Source: Aptenodytes patagonicus (lineage: Eukaryota > Chordata > Aves > Sphenisciformes > Spheniscidae). From it: a DNA stretch of 64,000 bases. The position numbers were made by a program, and so were the translations under genes. The DNA is taken from assembly GCF_965638725.1 (NCBI RefSeq), contig NC_134955.1:70902732-70966731 (forward strand), written 5' to 3'. Shown here piece after piece: positions 1 through 10,995 of the stretch. Under the pieces are notes generated by a model. The model was not told the origin of the DNA. It saw only the letters and a program-made list of their open reading frames with translations, and did not search any database. Position 1 is the stretch's first letter, and each line of letters starts with the position of its first letter.

Positions 1-1102
1 AGGCAGCAGGCAATTTTTATTTTGAGGGGATGTTTCCAAGGCTAGTTCTACCAACAGTGTTTCAAACCCCTCTCTTAATGGTCCTTCCCCTACAAGCATG
101 TTGTGGGTAAGACTGCAAACACAAGCTAATGACACCTCACGGAGTCCATATATAGGAGAGAAATTAACAGTCCCCCTTCGCTGGCAAGACAGCAAGGTAC
201 AGGGAATTAAGACAGCTCGCTCAGGAAACGCGAGAGGGGAAGAGAGCCCTGGTCACATAGTCCTAAGCTTTAGCTCCTGGCCAGGTTTCCTCCCCGGGTC
301 GGATCAGACAGACTGCGTGTCCCAGGAGGGAAGCCAGAACAGCAGAAAGCAGCAGTGCTGCAGACGCAGTGCTTCCCGCCAGCCACAGCTAGGGCGAGCG
401 GCCTGTGAGTCATCCCATGGAGAAAACAAACTTAGCGAGCACCACTGAGACAAGATCAGCTCCACACGGTCCGTTGGTGGAGTCCCAGTCTCGTGACCCT
501 GCAAGGCACTTCTCACGTCCTCCTGCTAGCTAGCACTAGGTATTTCAGAGAGCTCTTCCACCTTTTCTAACTCCTGGCATTCAGGGACTGGTTTATGTCC
601 CGAAAGAGGCAGGATCACAGAGCACCTGACAACTAAACACTTGGCAGTTAACTTGGCACGGTGACATGTGAACAAGGCTGCAGGGTGGAGCAGGAAAGGA
701 GAAATATGTATTTTGGGTGAACATGCTTCTTGCTTGCAAACAGTTAACCACATCTTCTAAAATAACGCCAGGGAGATACAGACTAGAGATAGGACCCCCC
801 CATGAGATACAACAGGTTAAGACAGCTTCACACTGCAAGTTCTCCAAGCACACAGCCAGGCACTCAGAACATCTGCAGCCCAAAGCCACTGCTGCTGGGA
901 CAGGCCACTACTAACCTGCACAGCCACGCAAGGAGGCCATTTTATCAGCACCACCTTCTGCCTTGACACAAATTAAAGCAGTGAACCCAGGCCTAGCAGA
1001 GTCATGCTTATTTTCACAGAATGCTACAAGAGATATGGCACACAGTGCACATATTTCTTAAGAGCTGTAACTTAAAACAACTGACGTAAGACTAATAATT
1101 AC
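1..1102 (-). other. KLHDC2 intron 7 (partial)
   Basis: No exon recognised. The sequence is moderately GC-rich with short chance ORFs on both strands. A minus-strand AATAAA-like hexamer near 16-22 could be a cryptic poly(A) signal or repeat remnant. Confidence 0.6.
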
Positions 1103-1186
1103 CGTAGTTACAGGCTGGCTCCAAGTAAAAGTTTCAGTGTCCAGAACATGCACGTGGTCATTCCACCCTCTAGGAAGACCTGAATT
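1103..1186 (-). CDS. KLHDC2: KLHDC2 exon 7 (last one inside the window)
   Basis: 84 nt, codons 185-212, with GWNDHVHVLDTETFTWSQP. Acceptor TTAAAG|AATT, donor ACG|GTAATT, phase 0. I found no match to the next expected exon (PRAAH segment) between 1 and 1102, so it should lie off the window. Confidence 0.93.
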
Positions 1187-4100
1187 CTTTAAAAATATTA
1201 AATAAGCAACAGTTTTTAATAGGCACTAATTAAATATTAAAGTTTAAATAGAAATTACTTCCAGGTTTACTTACCCAAAAAGAGGTTTCATCAAATTCAA
1301 AAGTTCCCCGTTGTTTCCCTTCAGGAAAATAACCATAGCCTCCAAAAAATATTAGCCTGGAACAAAACATGCATCGAGAGCTATTAGAAATGCTAGCACA
1401 TCTGTTGCTACCAATTAAAGTTCTGTAAAGGCTGTGCTCAAACGGAAGACAGGAAAACCAGGGAAGCTCCTTTGGCTTCATTACTTCCAATACGTCTACA
1501 ATGCAAGTTTTCCAGGTGTGGGGCCCTGTTTCTTGCCTAATCGACCCTACCACCCACATTAAATCCCTCTGTAGCTGTTTCCCAGGCCTCAGGCTTCCAA
1601 GCTTTGCTCCGGTTCCAAATGTGTGAGGCTACCAGGCCTGCTGCCTGATTGCTGCGCTTGAGCCTTTGCTATCGGAGCTCCCACACAGCAGCTACAGGTG
1701 TTTATTCCTGCAGTTTCCTGCCTCCACCCTTTCCAAGCCCTCTGCCCATTTTCCCTGAGCCCAAAATGTTCACAGACACCCCTGTAAGAAGCAAAGGGAA
1801 AGCACTACAACCTGGGCACGATCGCTGTGGAGTTGTGTGCTAGGCGAGGCAGGGCAGGAGGACACCAAGGGATGCTACATGCGGCAGACCCTCTACCAAT
1901 GAAGCTGCCTGGGAAGTTTTTAGTTTTGGGGGAGGAAGACGTTTTCCTTTGTACTTGCTGCATTTTGTTTCAAAGCCTGAAGAACAGTTACTGTGAGCAG
2001 TCACTCACCTGATTTTACTGTTCTTTTTGGTTTTTAAAATGTAATTTAAGTTTTATGTTTGGGTTTTAGCACACATTAGAAACTAATGGCATAGTTTTGC
2101 CAGAAGTTCTTATTGAATTATGAAGTAACAGAAAACAATCTACACCATCTAACTAAACACCCACAACTCCAGTCTTGCACAGAACCACCTAACTAAACAC
2201 CCACAACTCCAGTCTTGCACAGATTTACATCTAAACTGATCACATCAAGTATCACAACAGTAAGCTTTCTCTCCAGGTCAAGAATCTGAAAACTAGCACC
2301 ACAGGGAATTTCCTATTTTTCATGAGTCTCTGCAGCAAGTCCCACAGCAAATACCGTAACAGTGAGCTTCCCCTCCACATAATGGACAAAGCAGCACAGC
2401 CACCTGTAGTGTTATACACCAAAATCACCATACGTGGCTCAAACACAAGGACATACGGCATCCCTGATTCTTCCTCTGCCTCAGTAGAGCCAGAGACGAT
2501 ACAGCCAAGACCAGTTGTGCTAACAGGCAGAAGATGGCTGTGCTGTCCCGGTAAGGTTTTGTAGGTAACAGCTTAAACCCCTACCCTGACACGACAAGAC
2601 AGTAAGACCTGTAACCCTTGCCAGCTGTGACTAAAGAAGAACTAGAGGTCCCTGACCATCACCTCATATTTGCATCAGACCTCCTCAGCCCCTGGCATCA
2701 CGTACCCCAGCAGCACGGCCCACGCCGGGCGCCTGCCCACAGCCTGCGGAGAGAGCCCTGCTCCTGCGGGGATCAGCCCATCCAGCTTCTCCTGCAAGGG
2801 GACAATTCTGGCCACGTGAGCTGTCACCTGTGCCAGAGCATTTTGGAGTTCTGTCCTGTGGAAGCCAGGAACCCTCTGAGAAACCAGCCCTGGGTAGATG
2901 CTCCAAGGAGAGAGCCAAAAGCCCCTGACCTCCCCTGAGATAATTCACTTCTGTCCCCAACCTCCCGAGCAGCTGGGATACAGCAAGCCTCTGGAAGCAG
3001 GAAACTACCTACCTACAACAGGGGCTTTCCTCAGTCTATCCTCCAGTGCCAGAAGGCTGGAACAATCTCATCACACAGCTCTCGCTTCGGGGACTAGCAC
3101 TACACTAACTGAATGGGGGAGGAGGGTGCAAGGCAACAACAATGTTTTGCACGTCAGCTCATCTGGCCTCAGCACCTTCTCCTTGTCTTCCTCATCTTTT
3201 CCAAGGTTTGCAATCCCAAAAGGCCTTCTGGCATCTCTGGGACACTATCCCAACACATTAAATCAGATAACAACAACAGCAGTTCATCTAACACATTCCT
3301 TGTTTTGTGCAACCAGCACAAAACACACTGAATTAAGCATGTGCATCGCTGAAAAAGCCACACGCAATTTTAAGATTAAAATGCCGTCCTGCTCTTCAGC
3401 TATCAAAGAAACGCAAGCTGTCCCACAAGACATGACCAAAAGACTGCATTTTGCATGATAGGGGGAATCCTAGAACAGGCTTCTGTGAAGAATAATTCCC
3501 GATGCAATTGCCAAGAGGAATGACGCTGATACAAGTAACCACGATGCGGCGTCTTTAAAGCGATGTACTGAGAAGGCACCGTGGAAGATTTGCCTGTAAT
3601 GAGCCTACATTTTGGATTGTGACTCACACAGATACTTTGCAGCTTACATATACCCAAATCGGGAGTGAGGTTTTTCGCTTATCAACTGTTAAAAGACGGA
3701 ACAGTTTCAAAAGGCCGGCTGCGGAAGAAATCCAGCATTTTCCTGAAGCACGTATGTGCTGCAGTCAGGAAGTCCTTCTGCAGCTCTTGTTCAAACAAAA
3801 AGACACAACAATGACAAGACTAAGAGTGATTAAAAGCAAACACACGCGCAAGGATAGCTGTGCTGACTTCGTTGCTGGAGCCTTACTTGTTTTTGTAAAC
3901 CCAAACGCCAAGTTTGTCCTTTGATGAAGGGGGTACCCCCTGACACTCTACTCTGACCCACTGCAGCACTTTGTCCGTGGATCTGGAATTTAACATGTAG
4001 AACTGTAGAAAATAAAAAGATTTTTTTTACCCACACAGTTAGCTTAAAGCTTAAGTCTGACTGATGTTAAAATACTAACTTTTAATTAGCATGTATTGGT

Positions 4101-7100
4101 ATAGAAATAAATTAAAAGTTCTTTTCCCAGCTGCACAGAGCACTGACAACATTTGGAACAAAATATGGATCCAAAGATCCTTATCTTGTTGCAGACTCAA
4201 GCCCCAAACACTTTTTTACAAAAGTAACAGGACTATGGACATCGGGTTGTACCATCCAAAAGCTGAAATGGGATACAATGAAGGTGTGTACAAAGTAGCA
4301 ATTGTCTTACAATAAAGAAAAAATCTGTTTAAAAAAAAAAAGGTGGGTTTTTTACAGTATCATCCCTTCTCTGCGTGTTACATCATTTTACATGGAGAGA
4401 AATAGCTGATACACATATATAAACTAACTGAAATGTAAGAATACCACAGCAGGAAGGAAGCAAGTCATACTTTATAAATGCATTTTGTTGCAGACTATTT
4501 GCAAGCATTGCATCAAGCTACTTCCATTTTATATTTAAGAGTGAGGCCAAAATAAGTGTTTAAATTAAACTACACTTCCAGAACATCAGAAAATATTATC
4601 AGAGACCCCAGAGAAGAATAACATTTCAAACAACTACAGAGCAGTTACAAATCACCTTCCGTATTATTTCAGTGAGCTCTGGAAATTCCCATCTTTCAAA
4701 AGAAGCAAACTCAAAAGCACCAATGCAATACAATTCATAGGTTGAATTGCTCAAGAACAATTGCAACCAAAACAAGTAATAGGTCACGGTGTTTCTTCAG
4801 TGGTGTAAAGCTACCAGAGTACAATCATCATGTGAAATGATGCAGAGCTGAAGGCCGATCTCTGTTACAAATGTCACGTTACCTGACCTGTTGCGGAGAA
4901 ATTAATACACTGAACTGGTAAAAGTCAGCCAGCTAATCACCTGCATGGAAAAAAAACCCCAAGCGCTAAGCACCATATTTTGTTAGTCAAAACCTCTTAG
5001 ACAAGCACAAAAAGAACACGGCTTCAATTAGTTCACATCTGGGGAAGCCGCTGACAGGATGAGAAAGCTGGTTATCTGCTTCCAAGAACTAGAGAGAGAG
5101 CCAGTAGATGAAAATACTGTGCTGCAGAAGCCATGGAGGACACAGTGACTGGACACACGTTCAGCGTCCCGTTATTAACATTTAAGCTCTGTAACAAGAT
5201 CCAACTTGTCCAGTCATTCAGAAGAAAGTGTTTCCTTGATTTGTTAAGATTATACATTTCTTGCTTTGGATGGATTTTAATTAACCGAAAAGGCCACCTC
5301 TAGTTTATAAAAAATGGGAACAAAAGCTAATGAGGAGAAACTTATTTGTGAGGAGGGGTTTACCTTTAAATTACTAACCTTGTTTGTATTGCCACGTGCA
5401 TGATGTCCTCCAAAGAGGTACACCACTCTGTCTACACACACGGCACAACTTCCAGACATGGAAGGTGGAACATCTCCCTCTGTTTTACTCTTCTTCCTAG
5501 AAGCACAGTTTAAAATATTTTATCTGATAAAAACGAACAGCAATGATTTTATCTGGAGTGGAATTTTCTAACGCTACCAGTATGTTTTTAATTACAATAG
5601 GTCATTGTGGACCATTCAGTTATGAGTTCTTCACATCCTTGCAGGTTTAACCTTAATTTACAACACTAACCTGGTATGACGGAGGCGGGTGGGGAAAAGG
5701 CAACTTAATTAATACATGTTTTGTGGGGGAGGAATCCCGTCTGCCCAGTTCAGGACTTTGGTATGCCTTTCACATTCAAAATCCCAGAAAGATCCTCAGG
5801 CAAAGAGGATGCACCTGTCTGAACTGCAGGTTTCTATTGTGCTACTGGATTTTTAATGTTTGTAAACATTACAACCACACAGATGAGCTTCCAGCCCATG
5901 TCCAAGGCTCTCCCTAACGACAACGAGGACTGGAAGCACTGCTGAAATTGCACTTTCTGCAAAACGCTGAGGGGACTTGGCTTCGCAGTGCAAGGCCCTA
6001 GCCAGCTACTGAATTGGAGCACTGGATTCCCTTCTCTTGCACTATCAGACATGCAGGTTTCACACAACTTCCAGGCTCCCAACGATCTAAGATGACACAG
6101 TAGTTTCTTTGGCTGCATCAACATTTAAAAACAACTTCTTAAAAGGACAACAAATAAAACACTCAGTACGGGTTCCCTCACCAGTGTACCACTGTAATCA
6201 AAAGTGGTACAAATACAATTTTCAGGTGCTATATCCTATACCAGGCATCCCAAAACACTTCACACTGTTGATCACATACTCCTGTATAAGCTGCCTGTCC
6301 GAGCTGCCTTCCCTACTTCACCCTCTGAAAACATATTTGTTGTTTTCACAGAAAAAAATAAACATTTGGAAAGATTTTACACATTTATGCAACAGTTTGA
6401 TAGGTGGGAACAAAGAGATCAGGGAATTCTCTCTCTGTTCACAGACCCTCAGCATGCTTTCTATATGAATTTAAGAATTTATCTTTTTCTTTTCCCCCAA
6501 AACCAACAATTAAGTTAATTATTTACTGTACCATCTTCCAGTTTCCATGTTGTAGATCCATATTTCATCTCTAGGCAGATAGAAGTCATAAAATCCCCTA
6601 ACTTGGGCATTCTGTAGAACAGGTCAGAAAAGAAAAAGCAACATCAGAAGGATGCTTGACATATTGAATTAGACTCCTATGAATGTTTACACCCCCTCAG
6701 AGATCTAATCACAGAACAGAAAACAGCAGGACCCGTGCCTGCTGCACTCCTGTACCTCTCATCTGCACGGCACCCCTCGGAGAGCAGGTATTAGCCTATT
6801 TTAGCTTCTGCGGGGGACCAGACAAGCTCCCAGCAGAGCCAGAGACTGGGGTAAATGGAAGTTAAACCTCCTTTTCATAGCCCAAGCAGGTTATCTAGGT
6901 AGGTGCATAAATGAGCCAAAATTTCCTTTTTAGTTCCCCCACCCCCTGCATGACACCACCAGAACAATACACCAAAGCTTTGTCTTGAGCTACCAATTTA
7001 TTTACGGAGTTCATTGACAATTCATCCTCATTCCTGTCAAAATTGTAAAATGACCTGGTTCTGCTTGAAGCACACGCACACCCAAGTGTGATAAATAACC

Positions 7101-7621
7101 AACCTGTGATCATTAATGTCCAATATATAGTTGTGCTGATAATGCTGTAAATAAAAGCACCATTTCGCACAGTGTGCATTTCAAATCAGACAGTATTTCT
7201 TTCTCTTCCAACAGACACGTGAATTGACAAAGGCAAACAACACCCTGCATCCCACAAAAGTCATCCGTTTGCCAAGATCTGCACTTAACACTCATGATTT
7301 ATTTCAATATTTCAAAACTCTTAAATGTCATATTCTAATTAGTTAACTGGAGCTTTCCTTTTCCAGGGGAGGGATAATTTTACAGAGTCACTCCCAAACT
7401 AATGGGACATAATTACCAGCACCACGGGTGGCAGAAGGGCTTACTTAACAAGGAGAACAGCGTACCTTATAGCCTCCCCAGACATACATGCAGCGTCCAT
7501 CAGTGACTGCCACGTGCCCGCTGCGCTCAGCAGGGCTATCATTCTCCAGCTGCTCAAAGCTGTCCTCAGCTGGAGCTGGGAGCTCTTCATCTGCCTGCAG
7601 GTCTTCGTTGTCATCGGCCAT
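1103..7621 (-). CDS. KLHDC2: KLHDC2, kelch domain-containing protein 2 (5' part; six coding exons, gene runs off the left edge)
   Basis: KLHDC2 is a substrate receptor of a CUL2-RING ubiquitin ligase. Its kelch propeller binds proteins ending in Gly-Gly (family knowledge). I join 7466-7621, 6532-6611, 5379-5496, 3887-4002, 1275-1356 and 1103-1186 on the minus strand. This gives 636 nt (212 codons) with no stop and matching phases. Seen in the translation: an acidic N-terminus, then kelch blades with GG doublets at about residues 49-50, 108-109 and 162-163, including the segments SGHVAV, YVWGGY, YLFGGHH and LIFFGGYGY. The start at 7621 is chosen because it opens the MADDNED-type N-terminus and has a strong context (G at -3, G at +4). 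The remaining blades and the C-terminal BC-box region, about half of the usual ~400 residues, should lie beyond position 1. KLHDC1 lies just upstream as a tandem paralogue. Confidence 0.96.
1275..1356 (-). CDS. KLHDC2: KLHDC2 exon 6
   Basis: 82 nt, codons 157-184. It encodes LIFFGGYGYFPEGK and FEFDETSFW. Acceptor TTCCAG|GCTA, donor TTGG|GTAAGT, phase 0. Confidence 0.95.
1357..3886 (-). other. KLHDC2 intron 5 (between exons 5 and 6)
   Basis: It contains a perfect-length 40-bp tandem duplication at 2144-2223. A GC-richer stretch at about 2,600-3,200 has no recognisable coding content. Confidence 0.6.
2144..2223. repeat. Two-copy 40-bp tandem repeat
   Basis: Units 2144-2183 and 2184-2223 are identical except for one T/C difference (2148 versus 2188). 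This is a recent local duplication in KLHDC2 intron 5. Confidence 0.95.
3887..4002 (-). CDS. KLHDC2: KLHDC2 exon 5
   Basis: 116 nt, codons 119-157 (Lys157 is split). It contains the inter-blade segment PPSSKDKLGVWVYKNK. Acceptor TCTACAG|TTCT, donor ACAA|GTAAGG. Confidence 0.95.
5379..5496 (-). CDS. KLHDC2: KLHDC2 exon 4
   Basis: 118 nt, ending at codon 118. It carries SMSGSCAVCVDRVVYLFGG, which forms kelch blade 2. Acceptor TTCTAG|GAAG, donor AAG|GTTAGT, phase 0 at the 3' end. Confidence 0.95.
6532..6611 (-). CDS. KLHDC2: KLHDC2 exon 3
   Basis: 80 nt, codons 53-79 (Trp79 is split). It encodes the YDFYLPRDEIWIYNMETG stretch. Acceptor CTACAG|AATG, donor ATG|GTACAG. Confidence 0.94.
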
Positions 7622-7633
7622 TTCGATACAGTG
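7466..7633 (-). CDS. KLHDC2: KLHDC2 exon 2 (first coding exon; ATG at 7621)
   Basis: Codons 1-52 plus 12 nt of 5' UTR (7622-7633). It ends in the WGGYK kelch segment. The donor is AAG|GTACGC, phase 0. Confidence 0.93.
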
Positions 7634-9380
7634 CTACATGCAGAGAATAACACATAGTATGGAGCTTTGAAAACCACCAGGGGAAATCACCAGAGGGAAA
7701 AAAAAGAAACTACACACTGGTGTTTCTTTCGCAATGATGTTTCAGTGGAAGAAGTTATCCCATCAGTCAAGAAAGTTTCAGATGGGATTCCTCAGTTGTG
7801 TGAAATTTATAATGGTTTCAATTGACAATTTAAGCCAAGGTCTCTATCTTTTTTAAAAAATCACACTTACCTATAAATACATTAATTGATGACCAAAAAG
7901 CAACCCACAACAGAATGAATTTGAAAGCTTTGCCTACAGTATCATTTTCACAAAAGTGAAAACTCCTGCAGCTTTTCAGGCAAAGACCCTTTGGGCTGCC
8001 AAAGCCAAGTCTCCCACACACAAACCTTCCCATAGCTGTTAAATGCAGGAGATGTTACCTATGCTAAAAAAACCCCCACAAACCAAAGCCCCTTGTCCCA
8101 AATCATGCTGGCATGCACAAGGCCAAACCCCAGTGCGTCCTGGAAAGACAACAGCTATGCGCACCCAGCCTACAGCTCCTGAGCACCGTGCAGCTCAGGG
8201 GTAAGAGCAGCCTCCACGCCAGGGCTTTGGTGCGTGAGGAGCCCCAGGGCCACGCTGTCACTGGGATCACTGGTAATTCAAAGCCCCAGCTGTGGGAGGA
8301 ATCAAATCAGGAGGAGACGCTGAAGCCAGCCCTGCCAGGTCATCCGGGAAGCTGTCTGTACGCTCTGCCCCAGCCTGTAATGGAGCAGGGGGACCCCTGA
8401 AAAGCCAAAGTCACCTTCCACTTAGGAGCCACTCCCAAGTCCCCTTCTGCTTTTAGCTTTCCTACAACTATGCGTTGAAACTGTCACCACACAAAGATTT
8501 GCAGACACAGATCAAAAGGCCAGGAAAGTCAGACAGTCCAAGCGATGGTTTTGTGCAACCAGGCAAAGCGAGAGAAGTGAAAAGGACCTGAATGAGACTA
8601 TCAATCCCTGCACTCACAGAAAATCCTCGACACCTACACCACTCCTGACAGATTTTCGTTTGATTTGAATTGCTCCAATGATGGAGACACTACACCACCC
8701 TCGGCAGTTTATTTCTGAGCATTAATTATGCTTTAAATTAGAAAGCCTTACTCACACCTCAGTGAAACCTGTCTGCTTCAAGTTCACCAGATTTTTACTG
8801 ACCTCTCCCCAGTGATCACCATTCTTTTTTTTTTTTAACAACCTAAGACACACTGGACAACTTCTGTCCCCCTTTAGCGTTTTTTTCAGTCCCGGACTGA
8901 AACACTTCCCACAAGTCACTGCAATTCCCAAGCCCCCTGTGGCTCTGCCTTGGCTGTCCACATCCCTCACGACACCGCGACTGGCCAGACGTGGTCTCCT
9001 CCTGCGCTGAGGCAGGCCCGATAAATTTTATCTGTCGGGACACAGCCGTAACACACGACCCAACCCGAGCAGCAGCCGCACCGCGCTGAGCAATGCGCCA
9101 TCACCGCACTTACCAGACCCGTTAACAACCCCCCGGCCCTACCCGCCTCCTGTCAAGGTTTGATCCCCCCCCCCCCCCCCCCCCGCCCCGCGGCTCAGTT
9201 CCCCCGCGCCGCCTCGGCCCCCAGACCCGCGCTCCGGAGTCCCCCGGCGCCCTGCCGAGCCGCCTCCCCTCCGATCCCCGGGGTCCAGTCCCGCCCCCCT
9301 GGGCCCGGGCCCTACCGCGGGGTGGGTGGGGGGGAGCTGCGGGCCGGACGGCGCGGCCGCCCCCTCCTTCCCTCCCTCAC
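7634..9380 (-). other. KLHDC2 intron 1 (5' UTR intron)
   Basis: It spans from the CpG-island donor to the first coding exon. It holds a 12-T run (8825-8836), a 20-C run (9165-9184) and a G-rich run at 9315-9345. No other gene signal was seen. Confidence 0.5.
9165..9184. repeat. Poly(C) run of 20
   Basis: Twenty consecutive C at the edge of the CpG island. The length may be inaccurate in the assembly. Confidence 0.9.
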
Positions 9381-9480
9381 CTCAGCGGGCCGCGCAGCGT
9401 CAACATCCGTCGCGGGCGGCCGCTTCCGCCAGCGCCGCGCAGGCGCCGTCCCGCCCCGCCGCTGCCCGGGGAAGAGGCGG
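9381..9480 (-). other. KLHDC2: KLHDC2 non-coding exon 1 (inferred)
   Basis: The CpG island contains a good minus-strand splice donor, GCTGAG|GTGAGG, with the exon ending at 9381. The first coding exon begins at an acceptor at 7633/7634 after a pyrimidine-rich run ending TGTAG, only 12 nt before the ATG. The simplest reading is a 5' UTR exon here joined to 7633. The transcription start (right end) is a guess. GGCGGAAGCGG on the minus strand (about 9420-9430) is a possible ETS/GABP site. Confidence 0.6.
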
Positions 9481-9482
9481 CG

Positions 9483-9513
<31 letters not shown>

Positions 9514-10017
9514 GGGAAGGGGGCTCCCCGCTGGGGTTGCTGACAGGAGTAACCCCAGCACAGGAGTCAGGCGCGCTGCCTGCAGAGCAGAGCCACAGCG
9601 CATCACCCGCAGGGACAGCACCGTCGGGGGGGGGGGGGCGAGGCTTGCTTGCCGGCGGGCGGGGGACTGCCAGTCCGGGATGGAAGACGGCAACGCTGCG
9701 GCCCGTTACCTGAACCTCCCGCCCCCCGAAAGAAAACTGTGGGACCAACAAGAGAGCTGGGGTATTTCTCTGTCAAGAGAAAACCACGTTAACCGAGGGA
9801 TCACAACTTCGCGGTTAAAAAAAAGCCACCAAGCTAATACTGAATGCTTACGTTTAACACAAAAAATTACGGCTCTGCTACAATACCCAGTCACAAAACT
9901 TGCCTTTGTGATGTAAATTTGCTCCAAAAGCTCCCTTCCCCGATTAAATACGTTTTGCAGATTGTAAAAATGTCAAAAACTAGTCAAAATGGGTCTCGAT
10001 TCAACTCTCTATAAAAT

Positions 10018-10023
10018 TTTAAT
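10018..10023 (-). terminator. Candidate poly(A) signal ATTAAA for KLHDC1
   Basis: Minus-strand ATTAAA followed by T-rich sequence. I saw no canonical AATAAA on the minus strand between 10820 and about 9900, so this is the best candidate for the KLHDC1 3' end. Confidence 0.45.
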
Positions 10024-10820
10024 GACTGCGCTCCTGTTAACTAAATATTTGAAACAGAAAAATAGCAAGTACTACATATGCTCTTTTTAAACAATAAATA
10101 AGCATTTTTTTAAACAAGAATTAAATATAAACTTTACACATCCAAAATACAATATACAACCTATTTCGAAAAGGACTCATTGATTACAGAAACATAGTAA
10201 AACCATATTATGAACTGCGTGTAAGCTTTCCTATACAAACGGTAATGCTGCCCGTTGCAGCTTTTTCTGCAAGTTCCACGGTTAGCTTAGTGATTTTCCT
10301 ACTTGGAGTTAAGACGCCTGGCTCCATCATTTGACGAGATGGCCAGATGACAGAGTCTGGTGGAATCAAATAATCTGATTCGGTGGTGTTAGCAAATGAG
10401 TTACCTTTCTCAAGACTGACAAGTGTGAATCTTCCAAAGATACCGCGTTGAACTAATTTTACCTTTTCAGAAAGGCTGATGTGATAAGGCTGTAGTAAGA
10501 TTTTAGACTTAAGCCGTATTTTATCCAAGAGAAAACATTTTGTATCATCTGTCGCCTTCAAAAAGAACAAGTTGTATGGACCGTCTCATTAAGACCACAA
10601 CAGCAGAAGTTAACAATATATACAAATGAAGTTTCATCAGTTTTCTATAATGCAGAAAACAAAAGAGACTTCCATAAAAAGGATTTCTTTGTTCTCAAAC
10701 TTCACTTAGAAACTCAGCTTAACATACAGTTGTTCTGTAGCATTAGTAAAGTTCACTAACAAAAGACTTTGCTGTACGCCGTAAATAAACCAAAGCGTTC
10801 AACAGTTTTGCTGCCATTGT
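10018..10820 (-). other. KLHDC1: KLHDC1 3' UTR (probable)
   Basis: AT-rich sequence following the stop codon. It contains an open 120-codon minus-strand ORF (10208-10570) that I do not recognise. The 3' end is set by the ATTAAA candidate at 10018-10023 and is uncertain. Confidence 0.55.
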
Positions 10821-10995
10821 TCATGTGGTGTTTAGTTGACTTTGCCTTTCAGTTTCAGCTTTCTTCTCTTGCCGGTGGTTAACTGCAGCCCAGAAGGTTA
10901 TTTTTTTCAGCACTTGCTGCAAAAGTTTCGACGGCAAGCATGGTATTTGATTCTTTAAGAGAGCTGCATTTTTACCAATGCAGTCGAGACACAAC
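10821..10995 (-). CDS. KLHDC1: KLHDC1 exon 13, coding part with stop
   Basis: 175 nt, codons 347-404 and the TGA stop at 10821-10823. It holds most of the BC-box and the whole Cul2-box, then [10 protein letters not shown] and a polar tail. Acceptor TTTCAG|GTTG-type after a purine-rich stretch. Only 121 nt separate it from exon 12. Confidence 0.95.

Larger units (their letters stand above)
4003..7465 (-). other. KLHDC2 introns 2-4 (4003-5378, 5497-6531, 6612-7465)
   Basis: AT-rich intronic sequence interrupted only by exons 3 and 4. I see no repeats or extra exons that I can name. Confidence 0.6.
9130..9720. promoter_or_regulatory. CpG-island promoter of KLHDC2
   Basis: Dense CpG with G/C homopolymers and a GCCGGT/GCC repeat (about 9484-9513), in sharp contrast with the AT-rich flanks. 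It contains the donor of the inferred non-coding exon 1. It sits less than 0.4 kb from the candidate KLHDC1 poly(A) site, so the promoter lies immediately downstream of its tandem paralogue. Confidence 0.85.

Noticed and set aside
9160-9916. Plus-strand ORFs in the KLHDC2 CpG island, including one starting MEDGNAAARY near 9680
   Set aside because: Low-complexity Pro/Arg/Ala sequence, with no homology I recognise. Divergent promoter transcription is possible, but coding is not supported.
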